Shown here: piece by piece, positions 47,246-57,540 of the stretch
Position numbering within the stretch: position 1 is the stretch's first letter
How the letters are laid out: every line of letters starts with the position of its first letter
Origin: Niabella agricola
GTDB taxonomy: Bacteria; Bacteroidota; Bacteroidia; Chitinophagales; Chitinophagaceae
DNA length: 64,000 nt
Direction: 5' to 3'
Assembly (NCBI RefSeq): GCF_021538615.1
Contig: NZ_JAJHIZ010000003.1
Coordinates: 806,001-870,000 of the forward strand
Position numbers and translations under genes: made by a program
Notes under the pieces: generated by a model
The model's input: the letters and a program-made list of their open reading frames with translations, nothing else
The model's database searches: none
Told to the model about the DNA's origin: nothing

Positions 47246-47275
47246 TAATACTATCTTTATCAATAATTAATAACC

Positions 47276-48157
47276 ATGAGTTATCAAATAGAATTGCGAC
47301 ACTTGACCTATTTCAATGTGCTGGCAGAGGAGCTTCACTTTCGCAAGGCTGCGGAACGGCTGTTTATTTCCCAGCCGGGGCTCACCCGCCAGATCCGGCA
47401 ATTGGAAACCCTGTTCGGCGCACTGCTGTTTGAGCGGGGCAAGCGTTTTGTAAAACTGACCGATGCAGGACGGTTTTTGAAATCTGAAACGGACATCCTG
47501 TTCAGCCAGCTGGATTATATCCGTGTGCAGTTGAAAAAAATGGGAGAAGGCAAACGGGCCGCACTCCGCGTAGGTTTTATCGGCTCTGCGGCGCAAACGG
47601 TGATACCGGATATCCTGTACCGTCTTAACCGGAAACATCCAGACATTGACGTTAGCTTAAACGAACTGCCCAACGATGCGCAGGTAGCGGCACTGCTGGA
47701 GCACAAACTGGATTTTGGATTTGTCCGCCAGCGCCAGGCACCGGCCGGCTTGTTGCTGCAAAAAATATCCGAAGAACCCTTTGCGCTGGTCGTTCCGGCC
47801 AAACATCCGGTACATGCAAAAAATTTCCGGTCCCTGCTGCAATTTGAAAAGGAAAACTTTATCCTGTTTGGCAGGGATTACAGCAATGATTATTACCAGT
47901 TGGTGATGAGTATTTTCAGCGATTGCAATTTTACACCAAGCGTACACCATCAAACCGTAAATGCGCTTACCATTTTCAAACTGGTTGAGAAAGGCATGGG
48001 CGTAGCCATTGTTCCGGCCTCTCTAAAAAAAGGATATGATGTTCCGGTACGCTTTATTGAACTGAACCGGATCCGCCAGCGCAGCCAGCTTTCACTGATC
48101 TGGAACCCGGCCAGCCGCAACCTGGGAATCAGGGCCCTGCTGGAGCTGATTCGGTAA
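47276..48157 (+). CDS. LysR-family transcriptional regulator, probably of the hut genes
   Basis: The protein has 293 residues. The N-terminal winged helix-turn-helix (about 4-60: LRHLTYFNVLAEELHFRKAAERLFISQPGLTRQIRQLE) is typical of LysR, and the C-terminal about 200 residues form the substrate-sensing domain. LysR proteins bind a dyad and respond to a small inducer. The gene is divergent from hutH with a 134-base gap that holds the candidate operator. The likely ligand is urocanate or histidine, by context only. A one-mismatch -7 box TATCTTTA is at 47252-47259. Confidence 0.88.
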   Translation: MSYQIELRHLTYFNVLAEELHFRKAAERLFISQPGLTRQIRQLETLFGALLFERGKRFVKLTDAGRFLKSETDILFSQLDYIRVQLKKMGEGKRAALRVGFIGSAAQTVIPDILYRLNRKHPDIDVSLNELPNDAQVAALLEHKLDFGFVRQRQAPAGLLLQKISEEPFALVVPAKHPVHAKNFRSLLQFEKENFILFGRDYSNDYYQLVMSIFSDCNFTPSVHHQTVNALTIFKLVEKGMGVAIVPASLKKGYDVPVRFIELNRIRQRSQLSLIWNPASRNLGIRALLELIR

Positions 48158-48298
48158 ACGGGGTAACGCCGGCGTCGCTGCCGTTCCTTCAATACTTAAA
48201 GGCCTGTTCCCATGTGGAATCTTCAGCTATTGTATGCATCTTTGCAACAGGTCGTATAAAAATCGCATTAAGGTGACTGTTTAAGACAACTGGCATGC

Positions 48299-48832
48299 AT
48301 GAAACCAATTGAATTGATTCAAAAAATACAGGAGTTTGAGCCGCATGCCAAGAAACGGGTATTGAAACGGAATGCCTTGCTCCTTCCTAAAAACAACTGC
48401 GATACGCATATTTATTTTGTCGAGAGCGGTACCATCCGGATGTTTGTGGAAGACGGAGATGCGGAACAAAACATCCGTTTTGGATACCGGGGGGATATCG
48501 TGGTGTTTATGGATGCATTCTTTTCCGGGAACCCTACCGCATACAGCATGCAGGCACTGAAAAAAACAACGCTGACCGTACTTACAAAGGCAGCGCTTCA
48601 ACGGTTCCTGGAGCAGGAACCTGCCCACCTCCGGATCTGGCTGGCAATGCTGGAAGACCTGGTACTGCAACTCCTGGAACGGGAAAAAGACATTCTAACC
48701 ACTACGCCCAGGGAGCGCTATCAACGGTTGCTGCAGCGCAGTCCGCAGTTGTTCCAGGAGATCTCGAACCGGCATATCGCCAACTACCTCCGCATGAGCC
48801 CCGAAACGCTTTCACGGCTCAAAAAACATTGA
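48299..48832 (+). CDS. Crp/Fnr-family transcriptional regulator
   Basis: The protein has 177 residues. The cyclic-nucleotide-binding beta roll is at about 20-110 (ESGTIRMFVEDGDAEQNIRFGYRGDIVVFMDAFFSG), then a long helix, and a C-terminal helix-turn-helix that is short but recognisable (ISNRHIANYLRMSPETLSRLKK). This short form with a weakly conserved phosphate cassette is common in Bacteroidota and may not bind cAMP. Its stop is 50 bases from the ATG of the DinB gene, which may be co-transcribed. A CATCTTTG at 48237-48244 misses the -7 consensus by one base. Confidence 0.85.
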   Translation: MKPIELIQKIQEFEPHAKKRVLKRNALLLPKNNCDTHIYFVESGTIRMFVEDGDAEQNIRFGYRGDIVVFMDAFFSGNPTAYSMQALKKTTLTVLTKAALQRFLEQEPAHLRIWLAMLEDLVLQLLEREKDILTTTPRERYQRLLQRSPQLFQEISNRHIANYLRMSPETLSRLKKH

Positions 48833-48882
48833 CATTTATCAATACTTTTTTATTTCCGCCGCCGGAATTTTGTAAAAAAAAG

Positions 48883-49431
48883 ATGACTATTCAATCGCAA
48901 CCCCTGCTGGACGTATTAACAGGCCTTTCAAAAGAACATATCCGTTTTGCGGAAACGCTGCATACCCTTCCCGACGCAACCCTTACCCGAAGGCCGGCTG
49001 CCGGAGGCTGGAATGTGCTGGAATGTATGGAACATCTGAACCGGTACAGCGCCTTTTACCTGGATGCTATTCAAACCTGTATCCGGAATGCGGACTCCAA
49101 ACCAGCCGCGGTTTATAAACCGGGAAGGCTGGGCAATTATTTTTCAAAGATGATTCACCCCGATACTTCCGCAAAAAAAATGAAAACGCCCAAGCCCATG
49201 AATACACTGAACGCGCCACTTAGCCGGTCTGTGCTCACCGAATTTATTAGCAACCAGCAACAACTGACTAAACTCCTTGAAAAAGCGCAGCAGGTAGATC
49301 TTGGAAAAGAGAAAACAGGAACCAGCCTTTCGCGGCTGATCCGCCTAAAACTGGGCGACACCCTGCGCTTTGTTGTTTATCACAACGAACGGCATACCCG
49401 GCAGGCTAAAAAGGCCCTTGCAGGGGCCTGA
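48883..49431 (+). CDS. DinB-family protein
   Basis: The protein has 182 residues from the ATG at 48883. It is a four-helix DinB-like fold with metal-binding histidines in MEHLNRYSAFYL and in HNERHTRQAKKAL at the C-terminus. The segment TRRPAAGGWNVLECMEHL is the usual DinB first His motif. The family includes thiol S-transferases (bacillithiol type) and uncharacterised damage- or stress-linked proteins. The activity here is unknown. A TTG at 48829 would extend the frame but overlap the Crp gene. Confidence 0.85.
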   Translation: MTIQSQPLLDVLTGLSKEHIRFAETLHTLPDATLTRRPAAGGWNVLECMEHLNRYSAFYLDAIQTCIRNADSKPAAVYKPGRLGNYFSKMIHPDTSAKKMKTPKPMNTLNAPLSRSVLTEFISNQQQLTKLLEKAQQVDLGKEKTGTSLSRLIRLKLGDTLRFVVYHNERHTRQAKKALAGA

Positions 49432-49624
49432 TAACGCACTGTATCAATATTACTTTTATTCCCGGTCAGTGAGACAATGACCAAGGCAGCAGCAATGGCC
49501 TGTGTGCTCACAAACCTTCAGCAGCGTACACATTTTTAATATAATGGATGCGGGTTTATCATGAAGGCTTGCTGCAGTTATGCCTTGCGGTCAGAGTTCC
49601 CGCAAATTTAGCCGTTCGTTTCAC

Positions 49625-52435
49625 CTACCTGGGTATGATGCTTACCGGCAGGATGAACTCATAAAACCAGCTTTGTCCCGGTTTCACCAGGTCTTTTGTA
49701 AGCAGTCTTCCTACCCTGAAACCAAAGCTGAGCGGATGCTGGTTCCACCATTGTGTATCTACAAAAAACTCACCTCCGGCGCTTTGCAGCCGTCGCTGAA
49801 ACCCGGTACCTGCGCCGCCGGCGGCGGTATAGTCATAAAAGGCAGCGCCTCTTACCCGTTGCAGGTAACAAATATTTCCAAAACCCCAGTCGGGATACCA
49901 AAGCGGTAAATGATAAGCCGCACTAAGCGTAGCCATCCGCGCGGAGTCTACCCCGCTAAAACCCCGGGCTATGTTAACCCGGCTTGAAAAAATACGGTAT
50001 TTCAGGGAAGCCTGCTGATAGGCAGCAGACAATACCAGACTTTGCGCCGGAGCAATTCCAGGAAGGTAGGCCGTTCCGCGTACAAAAAACTGCTGGCTGT
50101 TCCATTTATTAACCGCATAACGGTACTGCGTATTTAGGGTAAAGCCCCAGCGCGGATAAATATCCTGTACGGCCCGCTGCACCTGGGTTCCAAGGTTCAG
50201 GCTATGCGCCATATAACCAAAGCCCGCAGAAGGAAATGCATTCCGGTTTATTCCCCTGGCCAGATCCTCGCGATAACCCGCATTGGTACCCATTGTTAAA
50301 AACCGGAAGGTTCGGCCATGATTCCAGCTTAACGGAACTGTTAGCGACAGGTAATGATCCCACTGGTCCCATTCCTTTAGTTTCTTCTGCACCTGCTGCT
50401 TCCGGTTGAACGTATATTCGGAACCCAGTCCGATATAGGGAAAGAGTCCGCCGTAGGTGACGCTGGCACCGGCTGCATGGGTACGGTCGTTTTCGTTATA
50501 TATGTAGTACACCTGCGTTTGTGTCGTATTTAAGGTATTGTTTCCATATAACGTGAAACTGAATTCGGGATCCTCATAATTTGGCCGCCAGCTGTGAAAA
50601 TTAAACGGCCTTGTAAAACGGGCATATTTCTTTGAGGCCGGCATCACCGGATGCAACTCCAGCGGCCCCTCTGCCACGGGCATGGAATCGCTTACCATAC
50701 CGGTTGTTCCGGCAGCAAATACTTCCGGGCCAAGCGTCGTCCACAAGGCATCCTTTATATCCAGACGGCGAAGCTGGTATCCATCCGCGGTAAAAAGCGC
50801 CCAGTTGAGTTTTCCAAAGCCCGCGTTTACAAAATACCGGTTACCGCTACCGTTTTCCAGTTTTCGCAATACACGGGTAGAGAGATCCACCGAAAAAAGG
50901 GCATCGGTTAACCCGTAGGCCGCGGTAAAATAAACGGTATTATCGGAAATACTGATTTGCCCGGCTATCTTGAAACTGGCAGGCGTTATCTGCTCCACCC
51001 GTTTGTGGTTAAAATCAACAAGACCGATATAAACCCTCCCATCCTTTTGCCGGATCGCCGCAACCACCGTTTCGGGATCCTTTATTTTGGGATTTGCGAA
51101 ATAATCAATTTCCGGATCGGAAAATTCGCGCAGCACAGCGCCATCCTCCGTATTCAGCACCACAAGCGAGGACCGGCCCTTCAGGTCTACCTTATTAGCA
51201 ACCACCAGCCGGCCATCCGCCGAAATATCCGGGGCAAAGTACCGGGTCTTTTTTGATATCTTTTTTTGTACCCCCGATGCAATATCCAGTACCCGCAGCA
51301 CGCTATAGGTTCTCCAGCTCCAGCGCGGATCGGATTCCACGGCTGTATATACAATGCGGCCATTGGCATAGCTGAACTGACGTTCGCTTCCGATATCCCG
51401 GTACCGCAACAGGTGTTCGCCCTGCTGATCCAGCACATAAAAGGCCGGCCGCTTTTTATTCGACAGCTTTAAATACAACAGCGAATCCTTCCCGATCTGG
51501 TGCGGATAATAATACTGGGTCAATGTTTGATCATTCACCGGCAAAACGGTCTGCACCCCGGAATCCCTTGCAACACCCGGTGTATGCAGACCGTAACGGT
51601 CTTTGTAATAGTCAAAAGCATTTGTGATAAATTTTTTATACGGCAGGCCAGTATGCCGTTTAACCGCCCGTTGCATCGGATAAAACAGTCCCCGGTAAGC
51701 CGCAGCGTCCGAGGTCACTTTACCCCAGAAATCCGGTCCGTATGTTGCATAGCCATAATTGGTCAGCAGGTACCCCAGGTCGTAATGGTTCGGTACATAA
51801 TCTTTAAACGAGCCATTTCTCAGCTTCATCCAGCTATATTGCTTTCCGTCATTCCAAAGCGCCGGAAAGGCCTTGAGGAAGGAAGGCATACGTCCCCTTC
51901 CCTGGGCCGACAGGCTGGTTTCCTGGTACACCGCATCGCCTTCAAAAAACCAGTTGGGTACCGCAGCATTGATGGCCACCGCATATCCCTCCTGGCCGAA
52001 AAGTGTTTTCATCACCCTGCTGAGGCCCCGGTTAAAATTATTGTATTGCTCCACGTGCCGGTATTCGTGCAGCGCCAGCTGATCGGCCCAGTGCAGGCTG
52101 CCCTGGTCAAAATTATCGCTGGGCGGGGTCAGGTAAAACTCGCTCCGGAAAGGCCCCAGGCTTACATAACCGTTGGAAGTTACCGGTTGCGGTTGTAACA
52201 CAATATCGATCTTCTTTACCCGTTTTCCTAAAGGATGCGCATTGATGGCCGCTACTCGGTGCACAATGGCAGCAATACGGCTTGCGGTAGAATCCAGTCC
52301 GCGCGGATAGATTACCCGTACCGTATCTGTATTTACCTGCCGCCATTTCACAGATGGAGGGTTGCCTCCAAATTGCTGAGCCCCGGCCCCACCTGCCATC
52401 CAAAAAAGCACGAACACACACAGTAGTTTACGCAT
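49625..52435 (-). CDS. Secreted gluzincin-like protein with beta-propeller and beta-barrel
   Basis: The protein has 936 residues with a signal peptide (about 1-19, ending GAGAQ). A zinc-peptidase motif HEYRH sits at 123-127 (LHEYRHVEQY) with a distant Glu at E165 in NWFFEGDAVY, as in gluzincins. The middle (about 290-590) holds WD40/TolB-like repeats (RLVVANKVDLKGRSSLVVLN, then ISDNTVYFTAAYGLTDALFSVDL). The C-terminal third is strand-rich with aromatic ends (FGFRVGRLL, WFYEFILPVSIIPR), like an outer-membrane barrel. It may be a surface protease or receptor. The protein is intact and not broken by frameshift. It is divergent from the TamB gene. Confidence 0.75.
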   Translation of the reverse strand: MRKLLCVFVLFWMAGGAGAQQFGGNPPSVKWRQVNTDTVRVIYPRGLDSTASRIAAIVHRVAAINAHPLGKRVKKIDIVLQPQPVTSNGYVSLGPFRSEFYLTPPSDNFDQGSLHWADQLALHEYRHVEQYNNFNRGLSRVMKTLFGQEGYAVAINAAVPNWFFEGDAVYQETSLSAQGRGRMPSFLKAFPALWNDGKQYSWMKLRNGSFKDYVPNHYDLGYLLTNYGYATYGPDFWGKVTSDAAAYRGLFYPMQRAVKRHTGLPYKKFITNAFDYYKDRYGLHTPGVARDSGVQTVLPVNDQTLTQYYYPHQIGKDSLLYLKLSNKKRPAFYVLDQQGEHLLRYRDIGSERQFSYANGRIVYTAVESDPRWSWRTYSVLRVLDIASGVQKKISKKTRYFAPDISADGRLVVANKVDLKGRSSLVVLNTEDGAVLREFSDPEIDYFANPKIKDPETVVAAIRQKDGRVYIGLVDFNHKRVEQITPASFKIAGQISISDNTVYFTAAYGLTDALFSVDLSTRVLRKLENGSGNRYFVNAGFGKLNWALFTADGYQLRRLDIKDALWTTLGPEVFAAGTTGMVSDSMPVAEGPLELHPVMPASKKYARFTRPFNFHSWRPNYEDPEFSFTLYGNNTLNTTQTQVYYIYNENDRTHAAGASVTYGGLFPYIGLGSEYTFNRKQQVQKKLKEWDQWDHYLSLTVPLSWNHGRTFRFLTMGTNAGYREDLARGINRNAFPSAGFGYMAHSLNLGTQVQRAVQDIYPRWGFTLNTQYRYAVNKWNSQQFFVRGTAYLPGIAPAQSLVLSAAYQQASLKYRIFSSRVNIARGFSGVDSARMATLSAAYHLPLWYPDWGFGNICYLQRVRGAAFYDYTAAGGAGTGFQRRLQSAGGEFFVDTQWWNQHPLSFGFRVGRLLTKDLVKPGQSWFYEFILPVSIIPR

Positions 52436-52614
52436 ACCTGATTTTTAAATATACGGTCCGGCAGCATACCCTGTTTATTCCATTGGCACCGGATCATTAT
52501 AACTAAAATATAAAATTAAACAGAGATCTCCTGCAAATTTGTATGTACTCCTTGAATAAAGTACTTTTACAAATATTTTAATTCAATAGTTTACTGAAGA
52601 AATTAAGAAAGATA

Positions 52615-55600
52615 TTGCTCATTGTTACAGGAAGTCTTCTAGGCCTTGTAATCATCCTCTGGCTGGCCTTGCAAACGCCCGGTGTACAAAACTGGCTGAT
52701 CGGCAAGGTAACAAAACGGTTGTCCAAAGATCTCCAGACGCGGATCGATATCCGGCACGTAGATTTTTCCCTGTTCAACAAAATGTATTTGCAGGGCGTA
52801 CTGGTAGAAGACCGTAAAAAAGATACGATCCTGAGTGCAGGGGAGATCACGGTTAACATCACCGACTGGTTCTTTCTGAAAAAAAATATCGAGCTCAAAT
52901 ATATCGGGCTTACCGACGCCTATATCCAGCTGCAGCGCACTGACTCTGTATGGCGACACCAGTTCCTGCTGGATTATTTCAGCACACCCGCAAGCAAGAG
53001 CCCCAAAAAAGAAGGCGCCATCAATATTGCCTTCCGGAAGGTAGATCTGCGGAACATTCTCTTCAAAAAAAAGGATGCGTGGACCGGAGAAGATCTCACA
53101 TTTTCACTAACTTCACTGCACGTAGATCCTAAAAATATCGACTTCGACCGGAAGCTGATCGATATCAACGCCCTAACCATTAACAAGCCCTATGTGGCAC
53201 TGCGATCGTACGAAGGAAATAAGCCCGAAACGGAAGACCGTAACGAAGCGCCTTCAAAGCCGGCAAAGCCGAAGTCCACCGGTGCACAGGAACTGGAATG
53301 GAATGCCGGCCGCTGGGAGGTGAATGCAGCCCATGTTGAAATCAATAACGGCACCTTCAAAACAGATAATGATACCATCCCCCCCGATCCCGGCGTATTT
53401 GAAGGAAAGCATATCGAGTTTGCAAAGATCGACATCGATCTCCGGAAAGTACGGTGGTGGATGGACACAATTACTACCCGGATCGATCTGACAACGGCCG
53501 AAAGAAGCGGACTGCTGGTAAAAAAACTGGCGGCCAATGCCCGGGTAACGCCCAAGGAAATCACGTTTAATGATCTCGATCTGCAAACGAACGACAGCCG
53601 GCTCACGGATTATTTCAGTATGAAGTTTTCCAGTTTCGCAAGCATGAACCGCTTTATTTCGGATGTGCATATGGAAGGCCGGTTTAAAAAAGCAGAAGTC
53701 AACAGCGATGATATCGCCTTTTTTGCGCCCGCCATGCGTACCTGGAAAAAGAAGATCGTTTTAAGCGGCGATATCAAGGGCCCCGTAGCATCGCTTACCG
53801 GCCATAAACTGGAGATCCAGGCTGGCAACCAAACCTATTTTGCGGGAGATGCTACCCTAAGCGGCCTGCCCGATATCAATGAAACGTTTATCGATATTAA
53901 GGCGAATGATTTCCGCACCACCTATGCAGACGCCCTGGCTTTTGCCCCGGCACTTAAAAAAGTAACCGTACCCGACCTGGCAAGACTGCAATACCTGAAC
54001 TTTGTAGGCAGCTATACCGGTTTTATCCGCGACTTTGTAACCTATGGAACATTGCGCACGGCATTGGGAACCGTAAAAACGGATGTCAACATGAAGATCC
54101 CGGCAACGGGAAACCCCGTATACTCGGGCAATGTTTCAACCGACAACTTCAACCTCGGTCCTCTTTTAAAGAACCAGGACCTGGGCTATGTGAGCTTTAA
54201 TGCCAAACTCAAAGGGGCCGGCTTTGACCCAACCAGCGGGAGCGTGGCGCTTTCGGCCACGGTCAATTATGTAGATTTCAATCAATACCGCTACAAAAAT
54301 ATCACGGCCGACGGGGAGATTAACAATAAAGTTTTTGACGGCAAGCTGAAGATCAGCGACCCCAATGCCGACCTGGATCTGAACGGGCTGGTAGACTTCA
54401 GTAAGGCAACACCCGCCTTTAATTTCGTGTCTGATATCCGTAAGATCCGGTTTAAAACCCTGAACCTTTTCCAGGAAAACGTGGAGCTTACCGGCAAGAT
54501 CAATGCCCAGTTCACGGGAAAATCGATCGATGATTTCCTGGGCCACGCCACGGTTACCGATGCTGTGCTGATACGCAATGATGCCCCCCTTTCCTTTGAT
54601 TCGCTGGCCATTCATTCTTCGCTGGAAGATGATAAAAAAAGGCTTCATATTGCGTCTAACGAATTTTCCGTGAACCTGTTTGGCATTTATAATATCCGGG
54701 ATCTGCCCAATTCCGTTATCGGGTTCCTGAACCGTTATTACCCCGCTTATATAAAACCGCCCAGCCGGTCTGTAAAGGAACAGGCATTTTCGTTTGAAAT
54801 CAAAACCCATAATTTCGACGCCTTTACACCCATTATCGACAGCAGCCTGGGCGGCTTCAACAACGCCTCGGTTACCGGAAGCATCAACACGTTTACCAAC
54901 AGCCTGGCACTGGATGCGGAGGTTCCCTTTTTCAGTTACGACCGTTTTAAGTTTAATGATGTTACGCTAACCGGAAGAGGCAATTACGACAGCCTTTCTC
55001 TAACGGGAAGAACCACCAATATCCTGATCGGCGACAGCTTGAATGTTCCGCTGGCGCTGTTTAATATTGCTGCCAGGAATGATGTATCGCGGGTAATGAT
55101 TTACTCCGGGGGTGCTGCAGGGCTCGACCAGGCCCGGCTGAACACCATTGTGCGCACCTACAGTAATGGCGTCAAGATCGATTTTGCCCCCTCCTCCTTT
55201 GTACTGAATGGCAAAACCTGGACCATCGATAATAACGGCGAGCTGGAATTCCGGCAGAATGTTCCCGCACACGGACAACTGGTACTGCGGGAAAGCAGCC
55301 AGGAAATACGCATCCGTACCCTGCCTTCTGATGTAGGCAGCTGGAACGATATTGCCGTTACCTTAAAAGACCTCAACCTCGGCGACCTTTCCAAATATAT
55401 TGTACCGGACAACCGGCTGGAAGGGATGGCTTCCGGAGATTTCCTGCTGGAGAACCCGGGAAAGAATATGCGGATCATCTCTAATAATTTTATGGGGAGG
55501 TCCATCCGCTTTGATAACGATTCCCTCGGCGACCTGTCGGCCCGGATGGTCTTTGATCTTGCATCCAGGGAACTGGTGGTAAATGGCAAAACCCTGCATC

Positions 55601-57540
55601 CCCAGCAAAAAGACCTGGCTTTTAATATCAACCTCTTTTTAAAAGACCGCCAAAGCCAGCAAAACAATATCATTTCCCTCAACGCCAACAGCTTCGACAT
55701 TAAATATATCAACCGGTTCCTGGGCTTTTTATTCTCGGATATGCAGGGAGAAATTACCGGAAAATTTGATCTGAAAGGACCTTTTGACCAACTGAATATC
55801 GTGGGCAAGGGGCGCCTGCATAAGGCGGGGCTCCGCGTAAACTTTACCCAGTGTTATTATGCCCTGGAAGACAATGACATTGAGTTAAAGGAAAATGAGA
55901 TCAACCTTGATGGCATTGTATTGCGGGATACGATCACCAATAACCCGGTATACCTCCAGGGAAGTATTGCACACAATTCTTTTAAGAATATGTTCTTTGA
56001 TGTGAACGTGTCTACCCGTAAACCCGGCACCCGTGGCGCCGCCAATAACCAGCCGGTACAGGTGCTGAACACCACGTATAATGACAACAAAACATTCTAT
56101 GGCAAAGTGAGAGCCACCGGCTCGTTTTCGCTGGTAGGCCCGGAGGAGAACGCGTATATGAAGATCGATGCCATCGCCTCCAGCAAGGATGAAAGCACTT
56201 TTACCATTGCCTCTTCCAGCTCCAAAGCCGGCCAGATGCCTGACTGGCTGGTAGAACGGAAATTCGGAGAAGCAATCGGCGACAGTACTTACCGGGATAA
56301 AACCAGTAAGATCACTTATGACCTGGATGTAACCGCAAACCCGAAAGTAGAAATGAAATTTGTGATGGACGACCTTACGGGCGATGAGATCAAAGGACGG
56401 GGGTCGGGCACGCTGAACATCCACTCCTCCACCGCAGAGCCCCTGAGCATTCACGGACGTTTTGACATTACCGAAGGAAGTTATAACTACACCTTCCAGT
56501 CCTTCTTTAAAAAACCTTTTGAAATAAAAAAAGGAGGTGAAAACTATATCTCCTGGACGGGAGACCCCATCAAGGCCAATCTCAACCTGGAAGCCCAGTA
56601 CAGGGCCGAACGTGTAAGTTTCTCGCCCCTGGCAAAGATCAATATCGACCAGGCCTATGCCAATACCCGGGAGAATGTTTATGTAACGGCAATGCTTACC
56701 GGGTTGCTGTCAAAACCCGATTTTAAATTCCGCCTGGAACTGGATCCCAACAGTAAGTACCGGAACGATTTTAACATCACCAATGCCCTGCAGCAGATCG
56801 AAACCAATGAAACCGAAGTAACCCGCCAGGTAACCTACCTGATCGTTTTCAATAGTTTTGCCCCGCCGGAAACCGGCTCCAATTTCGGAAGCACCGTAAA
56901 TGAATTCACGTATAATACCATATCCAGTTTATCCGGGCTCTTCTTTAACGAGATCAATAAAAAGCTGAATAACGAGCTTACAAAGATCCTGGGCGCCGAT
57001 GTAAGTGTGGTCTTTAACGGTTCGGTATACAACCGGAATATCTTATCAACACCCAGCAACAATTTTGACATCAACCAGGCCAATGTGAACGGTGCGATAC
57101 TGGTTCCCCTGTTTAAAGACCGTTTTGTAATTTCCCTGGGCAGCTCAATGGAAGTACCGCTGGCATCTTCCATCCAGCAAAGCGTTCAGTTCCTGCCCGA
57201 CGTAACGGCCGCCTGGATGCTGAACCAGAGCGGTACCATCCGGCTGAACTTTTTTTACCGGGAAAACCTGGATTACCTCACCACCAACAGTACCGGGGCC
57301 GCCAAGCTGAAACGGACCGGCGGCGGTATTTCCTTCCGGAAAGAATTTGATACCCTGGGCGAAATTTTCCGCAATGTACGTAAACAGATGCAGCGGGAAA
57401 TACTGTTGCAGAACCCTGCCCGAACGGATTCTTCCAGGCCGGTACCATCCGATTCCTCACTGCAAAAACGGGTGGAGCCTGCGCTTATGGAAAAGAAGAA
57501 AGAACCGCTTTCGGCTACCCCGAAGCAGAAGGTGGATTGA
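52615..57540 (+). CDS. Translocation/assembly module TamB-like protein (DUF490)
   Basis: The protein has 1641 residues. An N-terminal membrane anchor (about 1-20) leads into a very long, strand-rich body of the AsmA/TamB type. The DUF490 domain fills the last about 400 residues (GRFDITEGSYNYTFQSFFKKPFEI, LSKPDFKFRLELDP, FNITNALQQIE, then VFNGSVYNRNILS). TamB-like proteins bridge the envelope and help insert or supply lipid and barrels at the outer membrane. The start TTG at 52615 gives no charged N-terminus. A CTG at 52594 would give MKKLRKILLIVTG, a better signal anchor, so the true start may be that rare codon. The stop is followed at once by a heptamer array. Confidence 0.88.
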   Translation: MLIVTGSLLGLVIILWLALQTPGVQNWLIGKVTKRLSKDLQTRIDIRHVDFSLFNKMYLQGVLVEDRKKDTILSAGEITVNITDWFFLKKNIELKYIGLTDAYIQLQRTDSVWRHQFLLDYFSTPASKSPKKEGAINIAFRKVDLRNILFKKKDAWTGEDLTFSLTSLHVDPKNIDFDRKLIDINALTINKPYVALRSYEGNKPETEDRNEAPSKPAKPKSTGAQELEWNAGRWEVNAAHVEINNGTFKTDNDTIPPDPGVFEGKHIEFAKIDIDLRKVRWWMDTITTRIDLTTAERSGLLVKKLAANARVTPKEITFNDLDLQTNDSRLTDYFSMKFSSFASMNRFISDVHMEGRFKKAEVNSDDIAFFAPAMRTWKKKIVLSGDIKGPVASLTGHKLEIQAGNQTYFAGDATLSGLPDINETFIDIKANDFRTTYADALAFAPALKKVTVPDLARLQYLNFVGSYTGFIRDFVTYGTLRTALGTVKTDVNMKIPATGNPVYSGNVSTDNFNLGPLLKNQDLGYVSFNAKLKGAGFDPTSGSVALSATVNYVDFNQYRYKNITADGEINNKVFDGKLKISDPNADLDLNGLVDFSKATPAFNFVSDIRKIRFKTLNLFQENVELTGKINAQFTGKSIDDFLGHATVTDAVLIRNDAPLSFDSLAIHSSLEDDKKRLHIASNEFSVNLFGIYNIRDLPNSVIGFLNRYYPAYIKPPSRSVKEQAFSFEIKTHNFDAFTPIIDSSLGGFNNASVTGSINTFTNSLALDAEVPFFSYDRFKFNDVTLTGRGNYDSLSLTGRTTNILIGDSLNVPLALFNIAARNDVSRVMIYSGGAAGLDQARLNTIVRTYSNGVKIDFAPSSFVLNGKTWTIDNNGELEFRQNVPAHGQLVLRESSQEIRIRTLPSDVGSWNDIAVTLKDLNLGDLSKYIVPDNRLEGMASGDFLLENPGKNMRIISNNFMGRSIRFDNDSLGDLSARMVFDLASRELVVNGKTLHPQQKDLAFNINLFLKDRQSQQNNIISLNANSFDIKYINRFLGFLFSDMQGEITGKFDLKGPFDQLNIVGKGRLHKAGLRVNFTQCYYALEDNDIELKENEINLDGIVLRDTITNNPVYLQGSIAHNSFKNMFFDVNVSTRKPGTRGAANNQPVQVLNTTYNDNKTFYGKVRATGSFSLVGPEENAYMKIDAIASSKDESTFTIASSSSKAGQMPDWLVERKFGEAIGDSTYRDKTSKITYDLDVTANPKVEMKFVMDDLTGDEIKGRGSGTLNIHSSTAEPLSIHGRFDITEGSYNYTFQSFFKKPFEIKKGGENYISWTGDPIKANLNLEAQYRAERVSFSPLAKINIDQAYANTRENVYVTAMLTGLLSKPDFKFRLELDPNSKYRNDFNITNALQQIETNETEVTRQVTYLIVFNSFAPPETGSNFGSTVNEFTYNTISSLSGLFFNEINKKLNNELTKILGADVSVVFNGSVYNRNILSTPSNNFDINQANVNGAILVPLFKDRFVISLGSSMEVPLASSIQQSVQFLPDVTAAWMLNQSGTIRLNFFYRENLDYLTTNSTGAAKLKRTGGGISFRKEFDTLGEIFRNVRKQMQREILLQNPARTDSSRPVPSDSSLQKRVEPALMEKKKEPLSATPKQKVD

